Assembly: GCF_004379255.2 (NCBI RefSeq)
Contig: NC_056049.1
Span: forward strand, 8,060,001-8,124,000
DNA: 64,000 nucleotides
DNA from: Salvia splendens
Taxonomy: Eukaryota; Streptophyta; Magnoliopsida; Lamiales; Lamiaceae
Reading direction: 5' to 3'
Both the position numbers and the translations under genes were made by a program. Under the pieces are notes generated by a model. It was not told where the DNA came from. It searched no databases and was given only the letters and a program-made list of their open reading frames with translations. This document shows positions 12,697-23,637 of this stretch, piece by piece (within the stretch, counting starts at the first letter, position 1; every line of letters begins with the position of its first letter).

Positions 12697-12869
12697 TAAT
12701 AAGTAGGAGCATAATTTTAGTTTGGTGTTTAAATCAAATATAAAATTTAAAATCTTGATATTTTCCAAACACAAGAAAGTGAAGTTATTAGGAATCATAT
12801 TCCCGGGAATCATTTTCCCAGGAATTATTTTCCTTGTCAACTTTATTTTCCCGTCAACCAAACATGGCC

Positions 12870-13496
12870 TAAAGATATTCTCATCCATCGGATATTCTGT
12901 CCAACGACTTACACACTTAGTCGCATGGAATTTAATTTGTTATAATCTTTAATTAATTATTTTTTCAAATATAAGTAGGTAGTTATAAGAATATCAGTTT
13001 AGAGTACAATTAGAACATACAACGTTGCAAAACTTTAAATTTTAATACTCTTGATTAGAATTAATTTTTCATAAAAGTATATCAAATTAAAGATGAATTT
13101 AATGAGAATTCTTACTAAATCCTCATTGCATCACTAGGTTGGTATCCTTTATAATGAGAGTAACAATCATACCACAAATTTAATTTGATATAGGCGCTGA
13201 GGGATGTTTTCTGAAGAAAGGAGCACAGAGAAGAGTCATAGAGTCGATAGACATGTTCACCAAATAGCTTGCGGTTGGACGATCAATTTTCGAGACTCAA
13301 TACATTTAGAAAGTTGCATATCAATATAGCTTTGGCAGAAGCTTTGCAACAAATTCCTAATTATGTAGTTTAATAGAGATAGTAGCATAGAGAGAAAGTA
13401 GGAGAAATATGAGACAATCACTCTTACTTGTACTGATAAAAAAAATATAAAATCTTACTTCGTATACTTTATAATTTATATATAGACATAAATAAT
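12870..13496. other. Intergenic spacer
   Basis: AT-rich DNA with no recognisable gene or delimited element. The open frames seen here are short and of low complexity. Confidence 0.4.
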
Positions 13497-14890
13497 ATTC
13501 TCTTTGTCCCAGGAGCATTTCTATTCCAGCATAAAATTTTATATATTGTTGTGTTTGTAAATTAAGTGGAGAGAATAAAGTGAGAGATGGGGAAAAAGTA
13601 GAAAGAACTGTTTGGATCGTCGACTGCAACATTAGTTTGATATTGTCCGCTTTGGGTCAAGCCTGCACGGATTTGTTTTTGGGTCATTCCCAAAAGGCCT
13701 CAAACTAATTGGGGTTGGACAGGAATTATATACACCTTCCAACTTCCCCCCTTCATCCGATGTGGGATGGGTTTGTAACCCAACAAACCTCCCCTCAAAC
13801 CGAGACCACATCGGGAACGCAGTCGACACGAACATGGGTCGTTCCAGCCCTGGCCCCTGGGTCATCCTGGGCCCGACTCTAACCCGAGTCCTTCAGGGCC
13901 CGACCCTAACCGGGGCTCATCCAGGCACAACCCATAGCCACCTGGGCTCTGATACCACTTGTTAGGATCGTCGACTGCAACATTAGTTTGATATTGTCAA
14001 CTTTGGGTCAAGCCCGCACGGATTTGTTTTTGGGTCACTCCCAAAAGGCCTCAAACTAATTGGGGTTGGACAGAAATTATATACACCTTCCAACTTCCCT
14101 CCCTCATCCGATGTGGGATGGGTTTGTAACCCAACAAACCTCCCCTCAAACCGAGACCACATCGGGAACGCAGTCGACACGAACATGGGTCGTTCCAGCC
14201 CTGGCCCCTGGGTCATCCTGGGCCCGACTCTAACCCGAGTCCTTCAGGGCCCGACCCTAACCGGGGCTCATCCAGGCACAACCCATAGCCACCTGGGCTC
14301 TGATACCACTAGTTAGGATCGTCGACTGCAACATTAGTTTGATATTGTCCGCTTTGGGTCAAGCCCGCATGGATTTGTTTTTGGGTCACTCCCAAAAGGC
14401 CTCAAACTAATTGGGGTTGGACAGGAATTATATACACCTTCCAACTTCCCTCCCTCCCCTCAAACCGAGACCACATCGGGGACGCAGTCGACACGAACAT
14501 GGGTCGTTCCAGCCCTGGCCCCTGGGTCATCCTGGGCCCGACTCTAACTTTGAGTCCTTCAGGGCCCGACCCTAACCGGGGCTCATCCAGGCACAACCCA
14601 TAGCCACCTGAGCTCTGATACCACTTGCTGGGATCGTCAACTGCAACATTAGTTTGATATTGTCCGCTTTGGGTCAAGCCCGCACGGATTTGTTTTTGGG
14701 TCACTCCCAAAAGGCCTCAAACTAATTGGGGTTGGACAAGAATTATATACACCTTCCAACTTCCCCCCTTCATCCGATGTGGGATGGGTTTGTAACCCAA
14801 CAAGAACGATATTTCTGTTTTTAGAAATATGCAATTTAGAGTGAGACGTCTCAAAAGGAAAATGGTTCACTTAGAGTTGGACGGAGGGAG
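13497..14890. mobile_element. Stowaway-like MITE interrupted by the TRIM array
   Basis: The left edge TTCTCTTTGTCCCAGG and right edge TTGGACGGAGGGAGTA are inverted Stowaway-type ends. Removing the TRIM array at 13609-14802 and one copy of its target duplication leaves a MITE of about 200 bp, so the array landed inside a pre-existing MITE. Confidence 0.6.
13609..14802 (-). mobile_element. Tandem TRIM array: four LTRs and three internal regions
   Basis: Four LTR copies (13609-13785, 13960-14136, 14311 to about 14450 with its right part deleted, and 14626-14802; 177 bp when complete) alternate with three internal regions of about 174 bp. On the minus strand the LTR reads TGTTGGG...CCTAACA. It is followed two bases later by TGGTATCAGAGC, the initiator-methionine primer-binding site, and preceded by the purine tract TTTGAGGGGAGG. 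The whole array is flanked by the perfect 5-bp duplication AGAAC (13604-13608 and 14803-14807). No protein is encoded; apparent open frames shared by the copies are shadows of the repeat. Confidence 0.88.
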
Positions 14891-16935
14891 TATAAAATCT
14901 TACTTTGTAGTACTACCTCTGTCCATTATTAAAAGTCCACATTGGACATGACACAAGTTTTAAAAAATGTAGTAGAATAAAATGGTTCAAACTTTTATAT
15001 ACTCCGTATTAGTTTTATAATGAAATGTGAGTGAGATAAATTTAGTGGAATATGAGGTCCATTACCAAAAGTAGTGAAAAATAAATGAGTCACTTATTGA
15101 TGGATGGATGAAAATAGCAAAATGAAAGGTGGAGGGAGCATATAATACGCCTATGAGAAACTTCACCCTGCAATTAAGTTTCATTTAAACCTTGGTTAGA
15201 GTTCAAACAACGAATGAAAGATTTAATGTTAACTACTACTATATTCATGTTTATATAGAAATGGATTCTCATAGCAACAATTCCTTGTATAGGAACTAGG
15301 AACCATGAAAATTTTCTCTTCATTCATAGATTTTAGCCTAATGAATTGTCAAAATGATTTTCACATTAAACAATGCATCTTTGTATATACATACAATATA
15401 AATGCATCCTTATGATAATTCATTTGTTTATGATAAATTATACAAATACCAACGATTCCAATAAGTTCTTCGATGAATAACCATACTAGTATGAACGGTG
15501 CAGTAACTCTCGTACAGTTGGCTACAGTTGCATATGAGCTGCAGGCTATTAATATTTTTAGAGAAGCAAAATTCATTTATGTGTTTAGACCTTCAGGCAT
15601 TACACATTTATAATCCTCAATAATTACATTTCATAACACCATTCATTATAGTATTAAATTCCAATTTATGACTAATTTTCTTCTTATCCTATGCACCAAA
15701 ATCTAATCACTAGCTACACTTCTTTATCATAATCTTAGATATAGTACTAATTTGTTCATGGCTATGATTGTACGATTTTGTGTTTTAATTTTTGAAATAC
15801 TACTATATTGGAAAAAGCTAAAAGAGAAAAAATGAAGTTGGTAAATAGGGAAGGGAAAGAGTTTGAAAATGGAGATATGGAAAGGGAAGTTACATAAGAA
15901 GGAAGAGACAAAAGTTGGGTGTGTGAAGAGGCTGTCTCCCCAAACCAACCTATTCCATTCTGCTTCTGCAATTTCTTCCAAATCTACCATGCTACTTATT
16001 ATTTGACTTGGATTCTCTCTCCCTCTCTAACATCTCCCATCACATCAACACTGCACACTGACACACTTCCTCATCACTTCTAACCAACTTCAATTCCTTT
16101 CTTCTAGCATAACTCTTAATAACAGTACTACCTTGGAAGCTCTGCTCGAATTTAATTCCCTTTGCAATTCAATTTAGATCAATTACATGATGATGAGGAA
16201 ATTATGGGCCTCATCAAGATTCCCTTTTTCAATTTGTGGTGCTAGCCTTCATAGATATAGCTAGACTAGTGACTACCATAAGTAATTATAGGAGTATTTC
16301 AAAACGATCATAAAAAAAAAAGAAACAAGGATATATGTATTTCAAGTGTAGACCAACTGCATTTGTAGTGAAAATTAATTGTATTGAAAAATAGCTTTTT
16401 TGCACATTTTATGATTCGAACCCATGTTTGAACTAGTCTAAAAAGGGCTGAAATTGATATCACGTTCTTGTGATAAGTATTACTTTGAACAAACAAGATT
16501 GGAAGTATGATTCCATAGAAATCAATCATGTTAGTATCGTTGTAATGCAACAAAACACTTAGATTTATTATTGTAAGGAAATTTGAATAAACTTTTGTCA
16601 AGTTTTCCCTTTTAGGGAATGGAAATTCTTATCCAGATTCTCATGGTGGTAGCATTGTGGCTCTTGTTTCTTGTTTTTCCTTCATTAATTCGTTTTACCG
16701 TTTATCTTTCAAGGGCATGCAAACTCCAAATCACCTCTGCAAACCAGGCTATACCATAGTCACTTAGTGTACTTATTTTTTTATTTTCCCCCCAAATCAT
16801 GTTCATATATATAGGATATGCGATTTTTTTTTATTACTTATAGTACATTAATATGGTACATTTTCCACTAATGCATGTTTACACTTTAACTGTTCATGAC
16901 ATAATGCTGGATGATGACATCAACAAACAAGCTGA
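14891..16935. other. Intergenic spacer with a MITE remnant
   Basis: Positions about 14912-15139 carry degraded inverted ends (CCTCTGTCCATTATTAAAAG and GGTGGAGGGAG) of a Stowaway-like MITE. The rest is AT-rich with no supported gene. A frame near 15727-15990 (minus) has no domain and is low in complexity. Confidence 0.4.
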
Positions 16936-18964
16936 GACCATCCACAACGCGTCTCGCGCCGGGCTCGCGTCTCGTCTCGGAGAGACGAGACCCCCGCGAG
17001 ACGCATTGCAGCGGCCATCTCGTCTCCAGCTCGCGACCGGCTCGTCGCGTAGCTCGTCTCGGAGAGACACGAGACGAGCTGTCTCGCCACGCGCCCGAGA
17101 CACGTGGCACGTCCCCATGCGTGCGTGACGCCCACTCGCTGGCCCGCGAGTGGGCGTCGTCACTGATGACGCAATAATTCATTTTTTTTTTAAAAAATCG
17201 ATTTTTAATAAAAAAATTTTTTTTTTTTTTTCAAACGGTAATATTACCGTTAAATATTTATTTTCATTTTTTAAATTTTTAATTTTTTTACTCTATAAAT
17301 AATTCTATTCCATACTCATTTCAAACACAAACACACATCTATTCCTCTCAAATCCTCTCTATCACTCCAATTTCCATCTTCAATCAACTCAAACAAATGG
17401 ATCCTTTTGAGCAAATGCGCCAATTAATGGAACAATCACTCGAAGAAGATCGACGACGAGAGGCGGAGGAAGCCGCACCACCCCCACGACGCTCCCGGAA
17501 GTACATCAATCGGAACCGGGAGGAAGCCGCCGCACGGTTAGTACGCGACTACTTCTGCGATAACCCGATTTGGGGAGATACCTATTTCCGTCGCCGTTTC
17601 CGCATGCGGAAACCGCTATTTCTCCACATAGCGAATACTTTGGCGGCCAGGGAGGAGTTCTTCCGAGAAGGGTTCGACGCGGTCGGTCGTCCCAGCCACA
17701 CGACGCTGCAGAAATGTACTGCAGCCATCCGGCAGCTTGCGACTGGACAAACGGCCGACATATTCGACGAATACCTGCACATCGGAGACAGTACTGGGCG
17801 CTTGTGCTTGCTCAACTTCTGCAGAGGCGTCCGGGCAGCCTTCAGTGACGAATTTCTCCGGAGGCCAACCACGGAGGATTGTCAGTTCCTCCTCAACCTG
17901 CACGAACAAGTGCACGGATTCCCCGGGATGCTTGGCAGTGTCGATTGCATGCACTGGCAATGGAAGAATTGCCCGGTGGCTTGGAGGGGTTCCTACACGA
18001 GCGGCCACAAAGGCACCCACCCAACCGTTGTACTCGAGGCAGTTGCCGACTACCGACTTTGGATCTGGCACGCGTACTTCGGGGTCCCTGGCTCGAACAA
18101 CGACGTAAACGTGCTCCAACAGTCCGACCTCTTTACCGAAGTTTTGGATGGTAAAGCGCCGGCCATCAACTTCGTCGCCAACAACCGACGGTATAAAATG
18201 GGGTACTATCTCGCCGACGGCATCTACCCGAAGTGGCCGACCTTCGTGAAGACGTGCGGCAGGCCAGCGAACCCAAAGCAGGCTCTTTTTGCGCAGAAGC
18301 AGGAGGCTGCGCGCAAGGATGTGGAGAGGGCGTTCGGGGTTCTCCAAGCGCGCTTCAACATCATCAAAGCCCCGGCTCGTTCGTGGTTCATGGAGAGCAT
18401 GGTCGACATCATGTATACGTGCATAATCTTGCACAACATGATTGTCCGAGACGAAGGACCCGATGCCGGAAATTGGTTCGACCCCGAATCCCCCGGAAGC
18501 TCAACTGCAAGTAGTCCGCCGCGAAGTGGAGCGCATCCATCTATACAAGAACGGTTGGCTATTCGGGCAAGGACACGCGACTCTAGCGCCCACACCCAAC
18601 TCCAAGAGGATCTAATTGAGCACATTTGGGAAAACTTTGGCGGAGAATATTAAATTATGTCATTTTTATTTTTTTAGAATTTTAATTATGTCTTCGCTTT
18701 TTTAATGTTAAGTTGTAATATTGTTTTAATTTTAATAAAGTGTGTTTGTTTAAATTGAATTGGGTTTTAAAAAAAATTATAAATTAAATTGAATGAATAG
18801 TAATTAAGAGACGGTATAGAGACGGTTAAGAGACGGAGCGTTGCAGCCTCCGTCTCTTAGTTAAGAGATGGAGGAAAAAAGGACAGTGGGGCCCTCAAAT
18901 AGTGCTCAAATAGTAGTTAAGAGACGGTTTAAGAGACGGTATAGAGACAGCGTTGTGGATGGCC
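16936..18964 (+). mobile_element. PIF/Harbinger-like element B (transposase only)
   Basis: The ends GACCATCCACAACGC and GCGTTGTGGATGGCC are near-perfect inverted repeats, flanked by TGA at 16933-16935 and 18965-18967. The 3-bp duplication is of the right length but is TGA rather than the usual TTA/TAA. Subterminal zones are packed with short palindromes of the type CTCGTCTCGGAGAGACGAG at the left and GAGACGGT repeats at the right. The element carries one intact transposase gene and no Myb-like gene. It is the best candidate in the window for an element encoding a functional protein. Confidence 0.9.
17397..18653 (+). CDS. PIF/Harbinger DDE transposase, intact
   Basis: The 418-residue uninterrupted protein matches plant Harbinger transposases (HARBI1/ALP1-like, the plant transposon protein family). 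These cut element ends and insert them at 3-bp targets, normally together with a Myb-like partner. An acidic N terminus (residues 1-40) is followed by a helical region containing FRRRFRMRKPLFLHI (about 62-76). The RNase H-fold catalytic core has D183 (GSVDCMHW), D236 (GSNNDVNVL) and E310 (KDVERAFGVLQ), so all three DDE residues are in place. The ATG at 17397 follows an AT-rich leader with a TATA-like CTATAAATAA near 17294. No frameshift or stop is seen. It shares most conserved blocks with the product of element F. Some plant relatives are domesticated, but the flanking TIRs and TSD mark this one as a transposon. Confidence 0.92.
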   Translation: MDPFEQMRQLMEQSLEEDRRREAEEAAPPPRRSRKYINRNREEAAARLVRDYFCDNPIWGDTYFRRRFRMRKPLFLHIANTLAAREEFFREGFDAVGRPSHTTLQKCTAAIRQLATGQTADIFDEYLHIGDSTGRLCLLNFCRGVRAAFSDEFLRRPTTEDCQFLLNLHEQVHGFPGMLGSVDCMHWQWKNCPVAWRGSYTSGHKGTHPTVVLEAVADYRLWIWHAYFGVPGSNNDVNVLQQSDLFTEVLDGKAPAINFVANNRRYKMGYYLADGIYPKWPTFVKTCGRPANPKQALFAQKQEAARKDVERAFGVLQARFNIIKAPARSWFMESMVDIMYTCIILHNMIVRDEGPDAGNWFDPESPGSSTASSPPRSGAHPSIQERLAIRARTRDSSAHTQLQEDLIEHIWENFGGEY

Positions 18965-18967
18965 TGA

Positions 18968-19382
18968 GTGCATTATTCATAAGTGAAAAATATGAATTGC
19001 AACTGTAAACAAGTAACTCAGTAGACACGTGTAATTATGTACTATATCAAAGTATTGGAATTAATATAATGATTTTATCTTAACATTAAAATCTATCAAA
19101 TCGCCAATATTCATACTATTTTTATATATAGGTGTAGCTAGTTGTAGATGTAAATGTAAACACCCATAGAAATAAAAAAAAAATATGGTTTTCCACTTGA
19201 TGAAGTTCACAAGATGCCCTCAACACCCTCTCATTTCCCATCAACCCCATGCATGAATCCAATTAATTCCCATCACCACCTTTCCCTCACTCTCCAAACT
19301 CCTAAACTTCCCAACTCCACAACCTCCTCCTCCTTCTTCTTCTTCTTCTTCTTCTTCTTCTTTTCTCTCTTTCTCTCCTAAA
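18968..19382. other. Dof promoter and leader region
   Basis: This is AT-rich spacer ending in a CT-rich leader. A (CTT)n microsatellite occupies about 19324-19362, just upstream of the ATG, as is common in plant leaders. Confidence 0.45.
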
Positions 19383-20114
19383 ATGTCCTCCAAAGCACTC
19401 GCATCCGGCAAAGACGAAAGCCGGAAAGCGGCGCAAGATGCGGCGGTGAAATGCCCCCGCTGCGACTCCCCCAACACCAAATTTTGCTACTACAACAACT
19501 ACAGCCTCACCCAGCCGCGCCACTTCTGCAAGACCTGCCGCCGCTACTGGACCAAAGGCGGCGCCCTCCGCAACGTCCCCATCGGCGGCGGCTGCCGCAA
19601 GAACAAGAAGCTCAAGCCCTCCCCTCGCCTCCCCAACGACGCCGCCCCCCTCAAATTCTCCCCCGCCATCGATAATTTCCACCAATTCGCTTCCAATTTC
19701 GCCGATTTATCGCCGCATCCGCCGTGCTTCAGCCTCGACCCCTCTCAATTAGGGTTTGCCCCTTCGCTCAAGCAAGGGGAGAATTTAGGGTTTCAGGAAA
19801 TGGCTCGCCACAGCAGCCTCGCGACCTCGATTGAATCGCTGAGCTCGATCAACCAGGATTTGCACTGGAAATTGCAGCAGCAGAGGCTAGCGGCGCTCTT
19901 CGCCGGTGACGGTGGGAGTCAGACTCAGAAGGAAGCTTCTGGAAGCGTCCAGAAGCCGCAGGCGATCCAGTTTCAGAGCCTGGAAAATCACAAGGAGGAT
20001 GGAAGCTTCTCGAGCACGGAGTGGCTCCTCAATAATAACGGGGGAGCCGGAAATTGGGGCGGCGGGATTCAAGCGTGGGCGGAATTGAGTCACTACACTT
20101 CTTCGCTGCCGTGA
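19383..20114 (+). CDS. Dof zinc-finger transcription factor
   Basis: A single-exon protein of 243 residues. The Dof domain lies at about residues 22-73 with the C2C2 pattern Cys24-x2-Cys27-x21-Cys49-x2-Cys52 ([13 protein letters not shown]...[14 protein letters not shown]), followed by the invariant [18 protein letters not shown]. Dof proteins bind AAAG-core promoter sites in the nucleus. The remainder is Ser/Pro/Gln-rich with a C-terminal Trp-containing segment ([13 protein letters not shown]) of the kind seen in activation regions. The first ATG after the (CTT)n leader is used and the domain lies near the N terminus, as in the family. The subgroup cannot be fixed from this alone. The gene is intact, and no other gene lies within 6 kb on its 3' side. 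Confidence 0.95.
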   Translation: MSSKALASGKDESRKAAQDAAVKCPRCDSPNTKFCYYNNYSLTQPRHFCKTCRRYWTKGGALRNVPIGGGCRKNKKLKPSPRLPNDAAPLKFSPAIDNFHQFASNFADLSPHPPCFSLDPSQLGFAPSLKQGENLGFQEMARHSSLATSIESLSSINQDLHWKLQQQRLAALFAGDGGSQTQKEASGSVQKPQAIQFQSLENHKEDGSFSSTEWLLNNNGGAGNWGGGIQAWAELSHYTSSLP

Positions 20115-22661
20115 AAAGGTGTAGGGTTTATAAAAATGTTGCTTAATTAGTTTAATCAATATGTGTGTGTACCAATTGTAGCATTTTGTTGTTGTGTGAT
20201 TTTTTTTTCTTTTATATATATATGTGTCAATTACAGTTACATCAAGAACACATGATTAATTACTTGAAGGTATGTGTAATTAATTAAATACTCCATATCA
20301 CAAATACTGTCAATTTGAGAAGGTTGAAATATACAAGTACATCGATATATGTAATCTTTTTGTATGGCTTATTGTGTGTGAATACTGTTGGGGATTGGAG
20401 ATGGGGTTGATTGGTTAGAGTCAGACAGTCTGTATGTAAGAAAGAGGAAAGTAGGAGACTTGGGATCAACTACTGACAATGCATAATAGCACAGCACAGA
20501 GGCTAAGACCATGCATTTTTAGATGGGTTTAATATTTTCTACTAATTTAAAAAAGAGTCTAAAATATTAGTACAAATTTTATATTTCATTTGTTATTTCC
20601 CTTAACGTGAAACATTTGTAGTATTAATTATAGACCATTCGTCGCAAGTAGGATAAAAAGCCATATTGATTTAATTGTGTCAAACGAGATTAAAAAAAAC
20701 ATGTACGTTAGTCAAATATAGTGATTGATCACCCATCGTAATAAATAAAATAGTTTGTGATATTTTAAACCAATTTTAGGGACAATGCAATATCCCTCTA
20801 ATTAATTAGTAGTAGTACAGTTTAATAAACGTGTGTGGAAGAATATTATTTTATGCATATATAAAATACAAAAAGAAATTATTAACTTATAGACTTATGG
20901 AAGAAACGATATACTACCCATGTCCAAAAAAAAAATAGACAAAGTTGTAAATGACACTAGTTTTAATGCGCGATGGTAAAGTAAGAAAAAGTGAGAGAAA
21001 AGGTGGTAGAAGTAGTGTTAGTGGATTGTTGTGTCCACATTTAGAATAATGTGTATGATTAGTATTTGTTTAAAACTTTTCGTATTTAAAATTTGTCTAA
21101 TTTTGATGGATAGTCCAAAATGGTAAAATTAGTCTTTTTTTTTGGGACAAAGATAGTACTTATAAACTAATTAGTCTAATTTAGATAGAAGACTCTAAAT
21201 TAATTGAATTCATTTCGACAAAGCTAGCTAGAACAACCATCTTTAATAAGCTGTTAGTAGCGCAACTATATTTTAATGCACTAAACTACCTTAGCACTAC
21301 GTAATTATGTGGTTAGAGTTCATTATTGCTCCTAATCAAGATAATTAATGTACAGTTCTTCACAATTTATATGTACTTGACACGATTATATCTTAATAAG
21401 TGCTTAATAATTGAACAGTTATTCTATACTAATTTCTATATTATTAAGGTCATCCATATGAATGAATTAGTGCGATATTTTTCCTAGCATAGAATTTGAC
21501 ATGTTAAAGATTCAATGATATTATTAATTAATAATGTTTCAAAAATTTGGTTAAAATTGGAAAATAGGTAGTTCATAGTTATTGCCTATCTTTTTAGTGA
21601 GACAATATAAAAAGTATCAAAACTGTTATTCTATGATCATGATTAGATAAGTTTAGCTTTACTTTTTCTTGAATTCTCTTGTTTTTCTTCTTTTACTTTG
21701 TCGAATAATTTTAGAAACTGAACCGAATGCAACTTTTTATTATTATATTTAATTGAATTAAATAGGTACTACAAAACGGCGAAAGGAAATTGGTGGCTGA
21801 GGAGAAGAGGATGGATGTAGGATAGTATGATTAACGTGATATCAACTGTCAATTTACAAACTGCAAGAATATCATGAGCCATCACAACTATATTTTTAAG
21901 GAAGAAAAAGAAAAAAAAACTCATTTGTATGCGTGTGTCTTTACTCTACACGTTAGATCATCCGATCATTCATCTTCGTTTTTAATTTATTTCGAATTAA
22001 ACTTATAGTTTGAGACTCCTCTTAATTATTTAAAATTTATTTGATTCGATTCCGGCTAAAGTGTGGATAATTTTCATATATATTTGGATTAGAAGAATAG
22101 TCTTAGTAGTATTAATTTGATTACCATGCTGCAAAGTTTCATTATCATTATTCATAGTATGTTATATCTCAATTAAATTTGGATATATCACTTTTGACAA
22201 TCTAAAGCAACTCGAAATTTTAGATTTGGAATTATCACTTTTTAGGTGTGAGTCGTGTGACTAATATATGGTGAGATGAATTGGCCCCCTTGTGAATTAG
22301 ACTCACACCATCCAACCTTTCCTAAATCATCATTTTATTTTACATTTAGTGCGTCATATGCTGTCGAGTGTCATACATATGTTTGCAAAATATATAAAAT
22401 AATACTTCCGTCATGCTCTAAAAATTGACAAAGTTGTATATGACACTAGTTTTAATGTGAAATTAGTAAAGAGGGATTAGGAAAAAGTAAGAGGGAGGGA
22501 GAAAAATGTATTAGTGGTGTGTATTTGTTCAAAACTTTTTTTATTTAGACTTTGTCTAATTTTGGGGACGATCAAAAATGAAAAATTTAGTCAATTTTTT
22601 GGAAAAGAGGGAGTATTGGTTTTAGTCTCAACTTAATTAAACTTCACCTATCAAACAAAAT
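20115..22661. other. Intergenic spacer with two related MITEs
   Basis: Two copies of a Stowaway-like MITE occur at about 20913-21158 and 22407-22614. They share an interior (GACAAAGTTGTA..ATGACACTAGTTTTAATG) and GTCC/GGAC-containing ends. No gene is supported; the rest is AT-rich. Confidence 0.5.
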
Positions 22662-22885
22662 TAGGCCTGCAAATTCGGGTACCCACGGGTACCCAAACCC
22701 GAAAATTCGGATACCCGAACCAGAAATCTAAAAAAGATCATACCCACTACCTGACCCATATGTGAATTTGGGTACCCTAATACCCGATGCGGGTACCCGA
22801 ACCCAATTAATCGGGCACCCATAAACCCGAAATTATTATATTTCAAATTTATTCTTTTATATAAATTATATTGTGATGAGAATAG

Positions 22886-23189
22886 CACTAAAAAGCGCTA
22901 GATAGTGACGGAAATTAGTGACGGCGGCTGCTAGCTCAACACCTAGTGACAGAAAAATAACTGAAAATTGTCAGTCACAGTGACAAAATATTCCGTCACT
23001 AAACCGAAGCAGTCGCCTATGTTTTCCGTCATTAGGTGGATTAATAGCTTTAGTGACAGACAAATCCGTCACTAATATTTTTTATTGACAAGTTTCTTAA
23101 TGACGGATCTGCCGAAACTTACTATGTCACTAACCTGTTAAGTGAAGAATTTCACTGTTTAGTGACGGAATAGCGAGTTTTTTGTAGTG
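22886..23189. mobile_element. Miniature CACTA-like element
   Basis: The segment begins CACTAAAAAGCGCT and ends TTTTTTGTAGTG, inverted CACTA ends, and has repeated subterminal TAGTGACGGA motifs in both orientations. Flanks TAG and TAA agree at two of three bases. At 304 bp it is non-coding and nested in the hAT-like element. Confidence 0.65.
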
Positions 23190-23637
23190 TAAAAATTATT
23201 AAAAATAACACAATACTACTATTTATTAACTATTATTAAAAGTCTAAACTTCAATTCTAAATTTCTGATGTTTTAGCTTTCTCTATATAAAATAAACATT
23301 AGACAAATAGACACAACTTAATTTTAAAATAAAGAATTTTTTGGCATAAATTGAAACATAAAAGAGATAAAAATAAATTTTTAAGACATTAAATGAACAT
23401 GTAAATAAAATGGAGAAAGCATAACTATATATTTTCAAAAGATAACAAGTAAGAACATAAATAATGCAACATGAACATAACACGAATGTAAAGAAGTATT
23501 AAAGTCGAGATAATAGAACAATGAAATGTCAAAGCAAATGTCAAAGCAACCTATACTAAATAAATATATTTATCACACATATTTATCACAAATACATAAT
23601 TAATCGGGTTTAATCGGGTATTAGTCGGGTACCCTAA

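Larger units (their letters stand above)
11525..12869. mobile_element. Tourist-like (PIF/Harbinger) non-autonomous element
   Basis: The ends GGCCATGTTTGGTTG and CAACCAAACATGGCC are inverted repeats, flanked by TAA at 11522-11524 and 12870-12872. The interior is extremely A/T-rich and non-coding and is interrupted by two Stowaway-like MITEs (11961-12185 and 12478-12696). Its terminal sequence differs from that of elements A-F, so it belongs to another family. Confidence 0.75.

Noticed and set aside
13632..14870. Repeated small proteins starting MTQGPGLERP or MGWVCNPTNL
   Set aside because: They are open frames across the TRIM LTR and internal repeats, which are non-coding with primer-binding site and polypurine tract.
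15727..15990. Minus-strand open frame of 87 residues
   Set aside because: Phe/Ser/Leu-rich low-complexity translation with no domain, no splice partners and no neighbours that support it.
16853..17182. Several overlapping Arg/Ser-rich open frames on both strands
   Set aside because: They are translations of the palindromic subterminal repeats of Harbinger element B.
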